Assembly (NCBI GenBank): GCA_031553315.1 | Contig: JAVBLT010000015.1 | Coordinates: 1-35,965, forward strand | DNA length: 35,965 nucleotides | Source of the DNA: JAVBLT01 sp031553315 | Lineage (GTDB): Bacteria; Verrucomicrobiota; Kiritimatiellia; RFP12; DVOR01 | Reading direction: 5' to 3' | In this document: piece by piece, positions 8,047 to 14,656 of the stretch | How positions within the stretch are numbered: position 1 is the stretch's first letter | Layout of the letters: the number at the start of each line of letters is the position of its first letter | Notes under the pieces: model-generated | Database searches by the model: none | What the model was told of the DNA's origin: nothing | The model's input: the letters and a program-made list of their open reading frames with translations, nothing else | Translations under genes and position numbers: made by a program

Positions 8047-8074
8047 ATTATACAGAATGCGCCACGGGATGCAA
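8047..8074 (-). promoter_or_regulatory. Sigma70-type promoter for candidate small RNA
   Basis: Minus strand TTGCAT, 16-nt spacer, TATAAT (perfect -10). Predicted start near 8040, with only the terminator at 7934-7968 and no gene before it. Confidence 0.55.
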
Positions 8075-8119
8075 GCGGGAAATGACAAAAAAACGCAGTG
8101 CGTACCGCCGAACACAGTT

Positions 8120-8824
8120 TTACCGTTCCAGTTTTCGATCGGTTTTGATTGTTTCCGCCCCCTGAAGGAAACCGCTGACCCAGGCGCCGGAGGCGGAGGA
8201 GGGTTTTAGAGCATGTTTCGAATGAGATTTCCGGATTTTTCGAAGGTGAATTTTGGTTTTGACAAAACGCTTGAGGTGAGCCGTAGCAACGCTACGGCGA
8301 TCTGAAAGGGTGAAGTTCAAAAACAAAAAGCACTGAGAAAAAGCGGAAAGATCAATCGAAATATGCTCTAGCCAGGCCAAAACGGCAGGGGCGCCGGGAG
8401 TGAGCTTACAGAGGCCGGCGCCGGCGATGCGGCCTTTGATCCAGGAAAGGTGCCGGGCCTTGAGGGCGGGGGTGTAGGTTTGGGCGTTGGGAATGTGGAA
8501 GCGGTAAAAGGCGACGGCGTCGATTTTTCGGAAATGGATGAAACGGATGGGGCCGGGGGGGGGATTGAAGCGGTAAGCGGCGGCGAGCTCGGCGGCATAG
8601 AGGGCGGTTTCGTGGGTGGTGATGAGATGGCCGGGCGGGTCGGGGAGGAGAATTTCGCGGTCGGGGGCCTGAAGGAGGTCGCGAAGGGTGGCCCAGCCGG
8701 CAAGGGTTGTGCGGTTTTCGATGCTTTCGACGAAGAGATCGATCAGCTTTTCCTCCGTGGGCCCGGCGATGAAGCGATCCGCTGTGGCGGTCGAAAGAAG
8801 GAGGGCAAGCGCGCAAAGAGACAT
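8120..8824 (-). CDS. Small secreted protein of unknown function with a 54-residue transposon-derived insert
   Basis: The 234-aa ORF begins with a short signal peptide (MSLCALALLLSTATA). The region to GAPAVLAWL is a domain I do not recognise (e.g. IRFIHFRKIDAVAFYRFHIP, ARHLSWIKGRIAG). Residues encoded by 8207-8370 (EHISIDLS... to ...SKHAL) come from a miniature transposon; removing 162 bp restores VLAWLKPSSASGAWVSG with the frame kept. The ancestral protein would be 180 aa. It starts 15 nt after the ROK-like regulator gene and is likely co-transcribed with it. The insert is rich in Lys, Arg and His, unlike the rest of the protein, and may harm folding. Confidence 0.6.
   Translation of the reverse strand: MSLCALALLLSTATADRFIAGPTEEKLIDLFVESIENRTTLAGWATLRDLLQAPDREILLPDPPGHLITTHETALYAAELAAAYRFNPPPGPIRFIHFRKIDAVAFYRFHIPNAQTYTPALKARHLSWIKGRIAGAGLCKLTPGAPAVLAWLEHISIDLSAFSQCFLFLNFTLSDRRSVATAHLKRFVKTKIHLRKIRKSHSKHALKPSSASGAWVSGFLQGAETIKTDRKLER
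8207..8370. mobile_element. MITE-like non-autonomous element, complete copy
   Basis: It begins and ends in TA with imperfect terminal inverted repeats (TAGAGCATGTTTCGA against TAGAGCATATTTCGA; 23 of 27 over the longer ends) and has a central hairpin GCCGTAGC-AAC-GCTACGGC at 8280-8298. It encodes no transposase. Net insertion is 162 bp plus a duplicated TA. A near-identical copy starts at 35825 (three differences in about 140 bp: two substitutions and a one-base deletion). Its ends match the IS630 end at 691-716, so that transposase family is the likely mover. Confidence 0.88.
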
Positions 8825-8839
8825 GCCGGATTGTTTCCT

Positions 8840-9838
8840 TTAGGATTGTATGGGGAGCGTGATCATGGGCGGGAGGGGGTGGAAGGCGCGCAGGCGGATG
8901 CGCTGGCCGCAGGCGTGATCTTCTTCGAAAGTGGGGGGGAAGGTGAGCTCAAGGCGGGCTTCGGAGGGGAGGTGGCGTTCGCAGAAGGTGAGGATGTCGC
9001 GCTCCATGCCGAGGAGGCGGCGGTCGCTGTAGAAGATGATGCGGTCGGGCTTGTGGCGGACGGTGAGCGCCTCGATCACGGCGCCGTAGGCCTGGGCGGT
9101 GTCGGGGCAGCGGGAGAGGCTTTCGGCGAGGGGGGGGATCTGGCCGGTGAGGGTGAGGCCGGTGTGGCCGCAGGTGAAATCGTCGGCCTTTGCGCGGCAG
9201 ATGCTGAGGCCTTTTCCGCCGCGGCGCTGGAGGAAGATGAGGGTCTCGGGGAGGATGGAGGGCTGCTGGTGGATGTGGCCCTCGGCGGCAAGGCGGATGT
9301 TGCTTTGGATGACGGCGGTGAGCTGGAGGGCTTCGCGGAAATGGGCGGCGAGATCGAGGTCGCGCAGCTCGGCGGAGGCGTATTCGGCCTGCGCTTTACC
9401 GTCGGCAACGGGGCATGGAAGGCCGAGGACGGCGTAACGCAGGGCGGGGCAGATCTGGCGGATGCGGGCGGCGAGGGTGCGGAGGTTTTTGAGGAGGGCG
9501 CCTTCTTTGCAGGGTTCGTAGCCGGAATCGAGGCGGCCGCCGGTGAGGGTGTGGACGGCCCAGTGAAGGGTGGTTTCTTCAAGACGCAGGAGGAGGGTGA
9601 GGCTGGCGCGGCGGTTGAGGCTGTAGGCGAGGATGGGCTCGGAAGCGTCGCCGGGGGGGATGCTGTGTTCTTCGCGGAGCTCGCCGGCGGCGAGGAGTTC
9701 GTCGACCACTCGGGCGATGTCGGCAAGGGGCAGGCCGATCCGGTCCGCGAGCTCGCCTTTGCTCATCGCGCGGGGCTCCAGCAGGGCAACGCGGACGAGG
9801 TCGGCATTGAGCTGCCGAATCATTTCTTTATGTGGCAT
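8840..9838 (-). CDS. ROK-like transcriptional regulator with degenerate kinase domain
   Basis: The 332-aa protein has an N-terminal winged helix-turn-helix (SKGELADRIGLPLADIARVVDELLAAGEL, about residues 25-55) followed by a region with ROK-like layout (AVLGLPCPVADG resembles the ROK GxPGPVD element). The sugar-kinase DxGGT phosphate loop and the CxCGxxGC zinc motif are not visible, so kinase activity is unlikely. It sits just downstream of the sialic-acid genes on the same strand with its own promoter. The natural guess is a regulator responding to an amino sugar such as ManNAc or GlcNAc; the ROK assignment is moderate. Confidence 0.6.
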   Translation of the reverse strand: MPHKEMIRQLNADLVRVALLEPRAMSKGELADRIGLPLADIARVVDELLAAGELREEHSIPPGDASEPILAYSLNRRASLTLLLRLEETTLHWAVHTLTGGRLDSGYEPCKEGALLKNLRTLAARIRQICPALRYAVLGLPCPVADGKAQAEYASAELRDLDLAAHFREALQLTAVIQSNIRLAAEGHIHQQPSILPETLIFLQRRGGKGLSICRAKADDFTCGHTGLTLTGQIPPLAESLSRCPDTAQAYGAVIEALTVRHKPDRIIFYSDRRLLGMERDILTFCERHLPSEARLELTFPPTFEEDHACGQRIRLRAFHPLPPMITLPIQS

Positions 9839-9857
9839 ACGGTTCCTTTAAATCCCG

Positions 9858-9887
9858 GGCGCCGGCGGGCTTTGCCGCCGGGGCGCC
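9858..9887 (-). promoter_or_regulatory. Strong GC hairpin in the regulator leader
   Basis: GGCGCC (58-63 of 98xx) pairs with GGCGCC (82-87), and GGCGG (64-68) pairs with CCGCC (75-79), with a small bulge and a 6-nt loop. It lies between the promoter at 9902-9931 and the ATG at 9838. There is no T-run on either side, so it is not a standard terminator; it may stabilise the mRNA or be an operator. Confidence 0.4.
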
Positions 9888-9901
9888 TCGTAACGCGGGG
9901 G

Positions 9902-9931
9902 AGTATAGCAGAATAAAGGAAGTGGATGCAA
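9902..9931 (-). promoter_or_regulatory. Sigma70-type promoter for the ROK-like regulator
   Basis: Minus strand TTGCAT, 18-nt spacer, TATACT, start near 9895. It gives the regulator expression independent of the sialic acid operon upstream. Confidence 0.6.
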
Positions 9932-9955
9932 GTGAAAGCAGGGGGGGAGGATTCG

Positions 9956-11191
9956 TCAGCGGTTCGCGGCGGGCATTTCTTTGGCTTTTGGCTGAAGGAG
10001 CTGTTCGCAGAGCTGCCAGCATTCGATTTGCATGCGGGGAATGTGGAAGAGGCCTTTGTAGAGGTTGCCTTTGATGGTGGAACAGATGCGGCCGTCGCGG
10101 GCGAGGTAGCCGAACCAGTCGCCGAATTCGGGGTCGGGGAAGTGGGCGTAGGTCCAGTCGTGGGCGAGGGTGTGCATGCGGGCGTATTTGGGGTCGCGGG
10201 TGAGCTGCCAGGCGAGGAGGGTGGCGATGAGGGTTTCGTTGTGGGGCCACCAGAATTTCATGTCTTGCCAGTATTCGGAGACGGGGTGGTGGAAGACGTC
10301 GCGGTAATAGAAGAGGCCGCCCATTTCGGTATCCCAGCCGCGCTCCCAGCTCCAGTCGAGCATGTCGAGGCCGGTTTTGATGTAGTCGGGGCGGTTGCGG
10401 AGCTTGCCTTCGTGCATGATGAACCAGGCACCTTCGATGGCGTGGCCGGGGTTGAGGGTGCGCGGGTCGGTGTGATCGATGATGGAACCGTCGGGGGCTG
10501 TGGTTTCCATCACGCAGCGGAGATCGGGCTTGAGGTGGTAGCGGGTGATGTCGGCAATGGCCCGGTCGATGATTTCGGTGGCGCCTTCGAGGTTGATGGA
10601 TTCGCGCAGGCGCTGGCAGGTGACGATGTTGATCATGGGGTGCCCGAGGCCGCGGGTGGGGCGCAGGGCGGTGAACTTGGCGGGAGAGTCGACGTGGTTT
10701 TTGTAGACGGCGTAGGTCTTTCGGGCGAGGTCGGCGTATTCCTGCGAGCGTGTGGCTCGGGCGTATTCGCCGCAGGCGATGGCCATGAAGGCTTCGCTGA
10801 AGGCGTAGCGGCGCTTGCGGATGGGCTGGCCTTCGCGGGTGAGGTGGAAGAACATGCGCCCGTCGGTATCATAGGCGTGGGCGCGGAGGAATTCGAGGGT
10901 GCGGCGGGCTTCGTTGAGCCAGAGGGGGTTCGGCCCGAGGGTGTTGTGGAGGTAGCCGAGGGTCCAGGCGAAGCGGCCTTGCTGCCAGACGCCTTTGTCG
11001 GTGTCGATGAGGCGGCCCTGGCGGTCGAGGGCGGTCATGATGCCGCCGTGTTCTTTGTCGGTGGCGTGGTCGAGCCAGAAGGGAAGGGTGTCGTTCAAAA
11101 GACCGTCGCGATAGACGGTTTTGAGGTGCTGGAGGCGGGCGGGGGAGAGGGGGGGTGCGTCAAACGTTGAGTCTGAAATAGGTGTAGTCAT
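9956..11191 (-). CDS. N-acylglucosamine 2-epimerase (AGE/RenBP family)
   Basis: Predicted to interconvert N-acetylmannosamine and N-acetylglucosamine in the cytoplasm, the step after sialic acid cleavage. The 411-aa protein shows the AGE (alpha/alpha)6-barrel signatures: KGVWQQGRFAWTLGYL, RRYAFSEAFMAIA, RTLNPGHAIEGAWFI, KFWWPHNETLIATLLA, and the late FGYLARDGR and KGNLYKGLFHIPRM with conserved histidines. Start ATG 11191 is chosen with AAGG upstream; the frame is open much further, but that part overlaps nanA and is a shadow. It follows nanA by 26 nt. No nanK or nanE is nearby, so ManNAc is probably handled unphosphorylated, as in the Bacteroides pathway. Confidence 0.9.
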   Translation of the reverse strand: MTTPISDSTFDAPPLSPARLQHLKTVYRDGLLNDTLPFWLDHATDKEHGGIMTALDRQGRLIDTDKGVWQQGRFAWTLGYLHNTLGPNPLWLNEARRTLEFLRAHAYDTDGRMFFHLTREGQPIRKRRYAFSEAFMAIACGEYARATRSQEYADLARKTYAVYKNHVDSPAKFTALRPTRGLGHPMINIVTCQRLRESINLEGATEIIDRAIADITRYHLKPDLRCVMETTAPDGSIIDHTDPRTLNPGHAIEGAWFIMHEGKLRNRPDYIKTGLDMLDWSWERGWDTEMGGLFYYRDVFHHPVSEYWQDMKFWWPHNETLIATLLAWQLTRDPKYARMHTLAHDWTYAHFPDPEFGDWFGYLARDGRICSTIKGNLYKGLFHIPRMQIECWQLCEQLLQPKAKEMPAANR

Positions 11192-11217
11192 TGCAGTGCC
11201 TTGGTGCGATTTCCGGA

Positions 11218-12120
11218 TTATCCGCGGTAGCCGCCGATGGCTTCGAGCTGTTTGAGGCAGCCGGCTTTTTGTTCGGGGGTGAGGGGGGTGAGGGGGAGGC
11301 GGGGGGGGCCCATGTCGAGCCCGTGTGCGGCCATGAGGGCTTTGCCGCCTGCGACGCCGCCGTGTTGGACGAGGATGTCGACGATGCGGCAGACTTTGTC
11401 CATGCCTTCGGCAACGGTGCGGAAGTCGGCCTTTTTCACGGCGTCCCAGATGCGGTGGTAGAGGGGGGCGGCGTAGTTGTAGGTGGAGCCGATGGCGGAT
11501 TTTGCGCCGCAGGCGATGGCGCCGGCGAACCATTCGTCGATCCCCCAGGTGATGTCGAACTTGCCTGCGCAGGCGCGGATGCAGCGCTGGTACATGTAGA
11601 GGTCGGGGTAGTTGAATTTGATGCCGGCGAGGTTGGGGATGCGGCCGTCGGCCTTGATGAGGAAGTGTTCCATGTCGAAGGCGACGCCCGACATGGAGGT
11701 GTGGTAGTAGTAGAAGGGGAGGCGGGGGGCGTGCGCGACCACGGCGTTGATGTAATCGATGAGCGCGTCGATGGAGGCGGGTTTGAAGAAGTTGGGGGGG
11801 ACGATGGAGGTGGCGTCGAGCCCGATTTCCTGGGCGTGGGCGGCGAGCTCCCGGGAATCGGCAATGGAAAGGGCTCCGACGTGGGCGATGAGGAAGAGGC
11901 GGCCTTTGGCGTGGGCGGCCCAGGCGTCCATCACGGCTTTGCGCTCGGCGACCGAGCAGCTGATGCCTTCGCCGGTGGTTCCGCAGATGTAGGCTCCGGT
12001 CACGTGCTGGCTGGCGAGGAGCTCGATCTGCCCGGGGATCCGGGCGAGGTTGACCGAGCCGTCGGCATTGAAGGGGGTGTGGGGGGCGGCGATGAGGCCT
12101 TCGAGTTTGCGGATGTTCAT
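11218..12120 (-). CDS. nanA: N-acetylneuraminate lyase
   Basis: Class I aldolase of the DapA/NanA superfamily that splits N-acetylneuraminate into pyruvate and N-acetylmannosamine. The 300-aa product has the pyruvate-binding GTTGEG (47-52), the catalytic tyrosine in FYYYHTSMSG (about 137-139), and the Schiff-base lysine in GIKFNYPDLY (K168). The TSMSG and NYPDLY context favours a sialic acid lyase over dihydrodipicolinate synthase, as do its neighbours. Its ATG overlaps the stop of the O-acetylesterase gene (ATGA). Confidence 0.92.
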   Translation of the reverse strand: MNIRKLEGLIAAPHTPFNADGSVNLARIPGQIELLASQHVTGAYICGTTGEGISCSVAERKAVMDAWAAHAKGRLFLIAHVGALSIADSRELAAHAQEIGLDATSIVPPNFFKPASIDALIDYINAVVAHAPRLPFYYYHTSMSGVAFDMEHFLIKADGRIPNLAGIKFNYPDLYMYQRCIRACAGKFDITWGIDEWFAGAIACGAKSAIGSTYNYAAPLYHRIWDAVKKADFRTVAEGMDKVCRIVDILVQHGGVAGGKALMAAHGLDMGPPRLPLTPLTPEQKAGCLKQLEAIGGYRG

Positions 12121-14303
12121 TGGGGGGCGCTTTCTGTGGGTTCCGGGGGGGGGTCAAGGGTGAAGGTGAATGGGGCCACGGGGAGGGCGGAGGCGTTGGC
12201 GAGGGTGCCCAAAGGCACGGGGGCCCAGTTGTAGCGGGCGGCGGTGATTGCGCCTTCGCCTTTGATGAGGAGCTCGCGGTCGTTGCGGCGGGTGACGCTG
12301 AGCGCGGGGATGAAGGTGGCGCCGTCGGCGCTGGTTTCGAAGCCTTCGGCGCTGATTTCGGGGGCGAGGGCGGGGCCGGTGAGGGCGATGCGGATGGCGC
12401 CGTCTTCGGCGGTTGCGGTATCGGCGAAGGTGAAGGCGGGGGCGGAGGCGTTGTTGTACACGAGGCGGAGGGCTTCGCCGACGCAGCGCCGGGCGACGGT
12501 GGCTTTGTCGCGGGGGTGGACGTCGTTGGGGCTGCCGGTGTCGGTAGCGACGATGAGGCCGGCATGGGGGTGGTTTTTGGCGGCGGCCTGCTGGGCGGCG
12601 CGGAAGGCCATCCAGGGGCGGTTCATTTTGGGGAGCTGGATCTGGATCACGGGGAGCTTGGCGTGGGGGGCTTCATAGCGGAGGGTTTCGAAGAGCGCGG
12701 CGAGGCCGGCGGCCATGTAGGCGTCGTCAAGAGGGGTGTCGGGGGCCATGTTGGTTGTGGCGTTGGATTCGCCCTGGTACCAGATCACGCCTTTGAAGGG
12801 GAATGCGCCGCCGCGGCCGCGGGTGAAGAAGAAGGGCTCAAAGGCGCGGTTCCAGATCATTTCGGGGGCGAAGGGGTGAAGCATGGTGGCCAGGTCGGGG
12901 CGCCGGGCGGCGTAGCGGAGGTTGCCTTTGGCGCGGTCGCGGCACCAGGCGGCGGGGAAGGCTTTGTTTTCATACCACGGGGGGCGGAAGGTGACGATGG
13001 GTTTGAGCTCGGGGTGCCTGACCATGGCCCAGGCCGGAAGGAAGGCTTCCACGGGGGCTCCGCCCACGGCGATCTGAATGATGCCGACGGGCACGCGGGG
13101 GCGGGCCTCGCGCAGGCCCTGGCCGAAGATCACGCCCAGGCCGGAGAGGCCGCCCGCGTTTTGCCGGGTGACGGCGGCCCATTTGCCGCTGAATGATTTT
13201 GGCGTTTGCGAGAGGGCGAGCATGGGGTCTTTCCAGCTGCCGGGGTCGGTGGAGAGGTCGCAGACCCAGGGGAGGAAACGGAGGGCGGGGTCGGTGCCTT
13301 TTTCGATGAATTCTTCCTTGCCTTCGCATTGGTTGAGGGCGAAGAGCATGTTGGATTGGCCGGCGCAGAGCCAGACGTCGCCATACAGCACGTTTTTGAG
13401 CGTGATCACGTCGTCGCCGGCTTTAACGGTGAGGCTGGAGGGCACGGCGGTGGGCTGGCGGGGGGGGAGGGTGAGCGACCAGGCGCCGCGCCAATCGGCC
13501 TTGACGGCTTTTCCGCCGCTGACGACGGTGCTGTGGGGTTTGGCGGTGCCGCGCAGGGTGATGGGGGCGCCGGCGGGCAGGACCATGCCGTCGCCGTAAA
13601 AATAGGGGAGGGCGAAGGGGATCTCGCCGGTGAGGTAGGGGGTGATGGCGGCGCGGGTGGCTTCGGCGATGAGTTTGGCGCCGGTGGCGTCGGGGTGGAG
13701 GCGGTCGGGGATGTGGGTCTGGCAGATGGCGGCGAGCGGGGTCTGCATGTCGATCCCCACGGCGCCGGCGAGCTCGGTCACGCGCTCGAGATCCAGCTGC
13801 ATGAGGAAGGGTTCGGCGCTGGTGTAATGGGTCTGGCCGGGGCCGAGGGGGGAGAGCTTGGTCCAGATGAAGATCTTGGGTTTGGAGGGGAGGGCGGCGT
13901 ATTCGCCGAGAAGGGCGCAGTAGTCTTCAACGAACAGGCGGTTTTCGTTGTCGGAATATTGCTTGATGTACTCGCCGCAATCGTTGATGCCGAGGTTGCA
14001 GATCACAACGTCGGGATTCCACGCGAGGGCTTCGCGGTTTTCGGGGGTGAAGATGTAGGCGCGCTTTTCGGGGCCGCGGTCGGTGTGGCGGAGAATGCCG
14101 CGCCCGGGGCTGCCGAAGTTGCGCACGGCGTAGGTTTCGCCGAGGAGGTTCTGAAGCTGGGCGGGGTACGATTCTTTGTGCGGTTTTTTCAAACCGCTGC
14201 CGAAGGTGATGCTGTCGCCGATGCAGGCGACTTTGATTTTTTCGGCGGCGGCTCCGCAAACCGTGACCCAACTCATGACAACGCAAAGAATCAAATGCTT
14301 CAT
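12117..14303 (-). CDS. Two-domain sialate O-acetylesterase (SGNH plus SASA)
   Basis: Predicted exported esterase that removes O-acetyl groups from sialic acids. The 728-aa protein has a signal peptide (LILCVVMSWVTVCGAAA), an SGNH/GDSL hydrolase domain with GDSI (29-32), GIND (105-108) and DRLH (200-203), and a second SASA-type domain with GQSNM (315-319), VIWYQGESN and NDVHP. Both domains keep their catalytic Ser and His, so it looks like a bifunctional esterase. It is the first gene of the nanA-epimerase operon, with GGAGG 6 nt before the ATG. A role on acetylated xylan is possible, but the operon argues for sialic acid. Confidence 0.9.
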   Translation of the reverse strand: MKHLILCVVMSWVTVCGAAAEKIKVACIGDSITFGSGLKKPHKESYPAQLQNLLGETYAVRNFGSPGRGILRHTDRGPEKRAYIFTPENREALAWNPDVVICNLGINDCGEYIKQYSDNENRLFVEDYCALLGEYAALPSKPKIFIWTKLSPLGPGQTHYTSAEPFLMQLDLERVTELAGAVGIDMQTPLAAICQTHIPDRLHPDATGAKLIAEATRAAITPYLTGEIPFALPYFYGDGMVLPAGAPITLRGTAKPHSTVVSGGKAVKADWRGAWSLTLPPRQPTAVPSSLTVKAGDDVITLKNVLYGDVWLCAGQSNMLFALNQCEGKEEFIEKGTDPALRFLPWVCDLSTDPGSWKDPMLALSQTPKSFSGKWAAVTRQNAGGLSGLGVIFGQGLREARPRVPVGIIQIAVGGAPVEAFLPAWAMVRHPELKPIVTFRPPWYENKAFPAAWCRDRAKGNLRYAARRPDLATMLHPFAPEMIWNRAFEPFFFTRGRGGAFPFKGVIWYQGESNATTNMAPDTPLDDAYMAAGLAALFETLRYEAPHAKLPVIQIQLPKMNRPWMAFRAAQQAAAKNHPHAGLIVATDTGSPNDVHPRDKATVARRCVGEALRLVYNNASAPAFTFADTATAEDGAIRIALTGPALAPEISAEGFETSADGATFIPALSVTRRNDRELLIKGEGAITAARYNWAPVPLGTLANASALPVAPFTFTLDPPPEPTESAPQ

Positions 14304-14343
14304 TATAGCCTCCGAAGAGCCTTTTTTTGGTGACTGAATGATA

Positions 14344-14372
14344 AGTATACCCGGCCTCGCGCCAAAGTAAAA
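14344..14372 (-). promoter_or_regulatory. Proximal promoter of the sialic acid operon
   Basis: Minus strand TTTTAC, 17-nt spacer, TATACT; start near 14337, leader about 34 nt. The -35 box is weak, which would suit an activated or alternative start. Confidence 0.4.
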
Positions 14373-14413
14373 GCCTTTTTACGCGCAGGCTCGTTTTTTA
14401 TCCAACTCACCGG

Positions 14414-14442
14414 AGTATACACGCTTTGGCGGGTGCAGTTAA
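14414..14442 (-). promoter_or_regulatory. Distal promoter of the sialic acid operon
   Basis: Minus strand TTAACT, 17-nt spacer, TATACT, start near 14407. It lies 70 bases upstream of the proximal promoter, giving a tandem pair in the 353-nt divergent gap between the esterase gene and metK. Confidence 0.4.
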
Positions 14443-14466
14443 AGAAAAAAAGGAGTCGCTTTTTGA

Positions 14467-14495
14467 TTGAGCGGAAAGGGGGGCTGTGATATGCT
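14467..14495 (+). promoter_or_regulatory. Sigma70-type promoter for metK
   Basis: TTGAGC, 17-nt spacer, TATGCT; predicted start near 14502, right at the first paired base of the riboswitch. This agreement supports both calls. Confidence 0.6.
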
Positions 14496-14503
14496 TCTTT
14501 CCA

Positions 14504-14573
14504 TCGGCGCTGATTTGGTTGAAGCCCTCCAGCTTGCAGGCGCCGGTTGGAAGACGCCGTTGCTAAAAAGGAG
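14504..14573 (+). promoter_or_regulatory. SAM-II riboswitch aptamer
   Basis: The sequence follows the SAM-II (metA-type) consensus: P1 5' strand CGGCGC (14505-14510), then TGATTTGG, a loop with CCCTCC and AGCTTGCAGG, P1 3' strand GCGCCG (14540-14545), a short linker, and GCTAAAAAGGAGG (14562-14573). CCTCC in the loop pairs perfectly with the terminal GGAGG, giving the expected H-type pseudoknot. It lies upstream of the SAM synthetase gene and is followed by an intrinsic terminator, so high SAM should lower metK transcription. SAM-I and SMK-box hallmarks are absent. Confidence 0.82.
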
Positions 14574-14585
14574 GAAGCGGGCGCG

Positions 14586-14618
14586 GCGCGATTCCTGAAG
14601 GAGGAATTGCGCTTTTTT
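14586..14618 (+). terminator. Riboswitch-controlled terminator
   Basis: Arms 14586-14595 and 14603-14612 form a 10-bp stem (nine Watson-Crick pairs, one G-T), loop 7 nt, followed by six T. It lies 13 nt after the aptamer and 38 nt before metK, so it is the likely expression platform. Confidence 0.8.
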
Positions 14619-14656
14619 GTTTTCACCGCCTTATTTAAGGAAACAGGGAGTTTGAA

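Noticed and set aside
9956..12565. Apparent 869-aa fusion of an upstream region to the epimerase
   Set aside because: Only the last 411 codons are the epimerase; the earlier part is an out-of-frame shadow of nanA and the esterase gene with Pro/Arg-rich nonsense. ATG 11191 is the real start.
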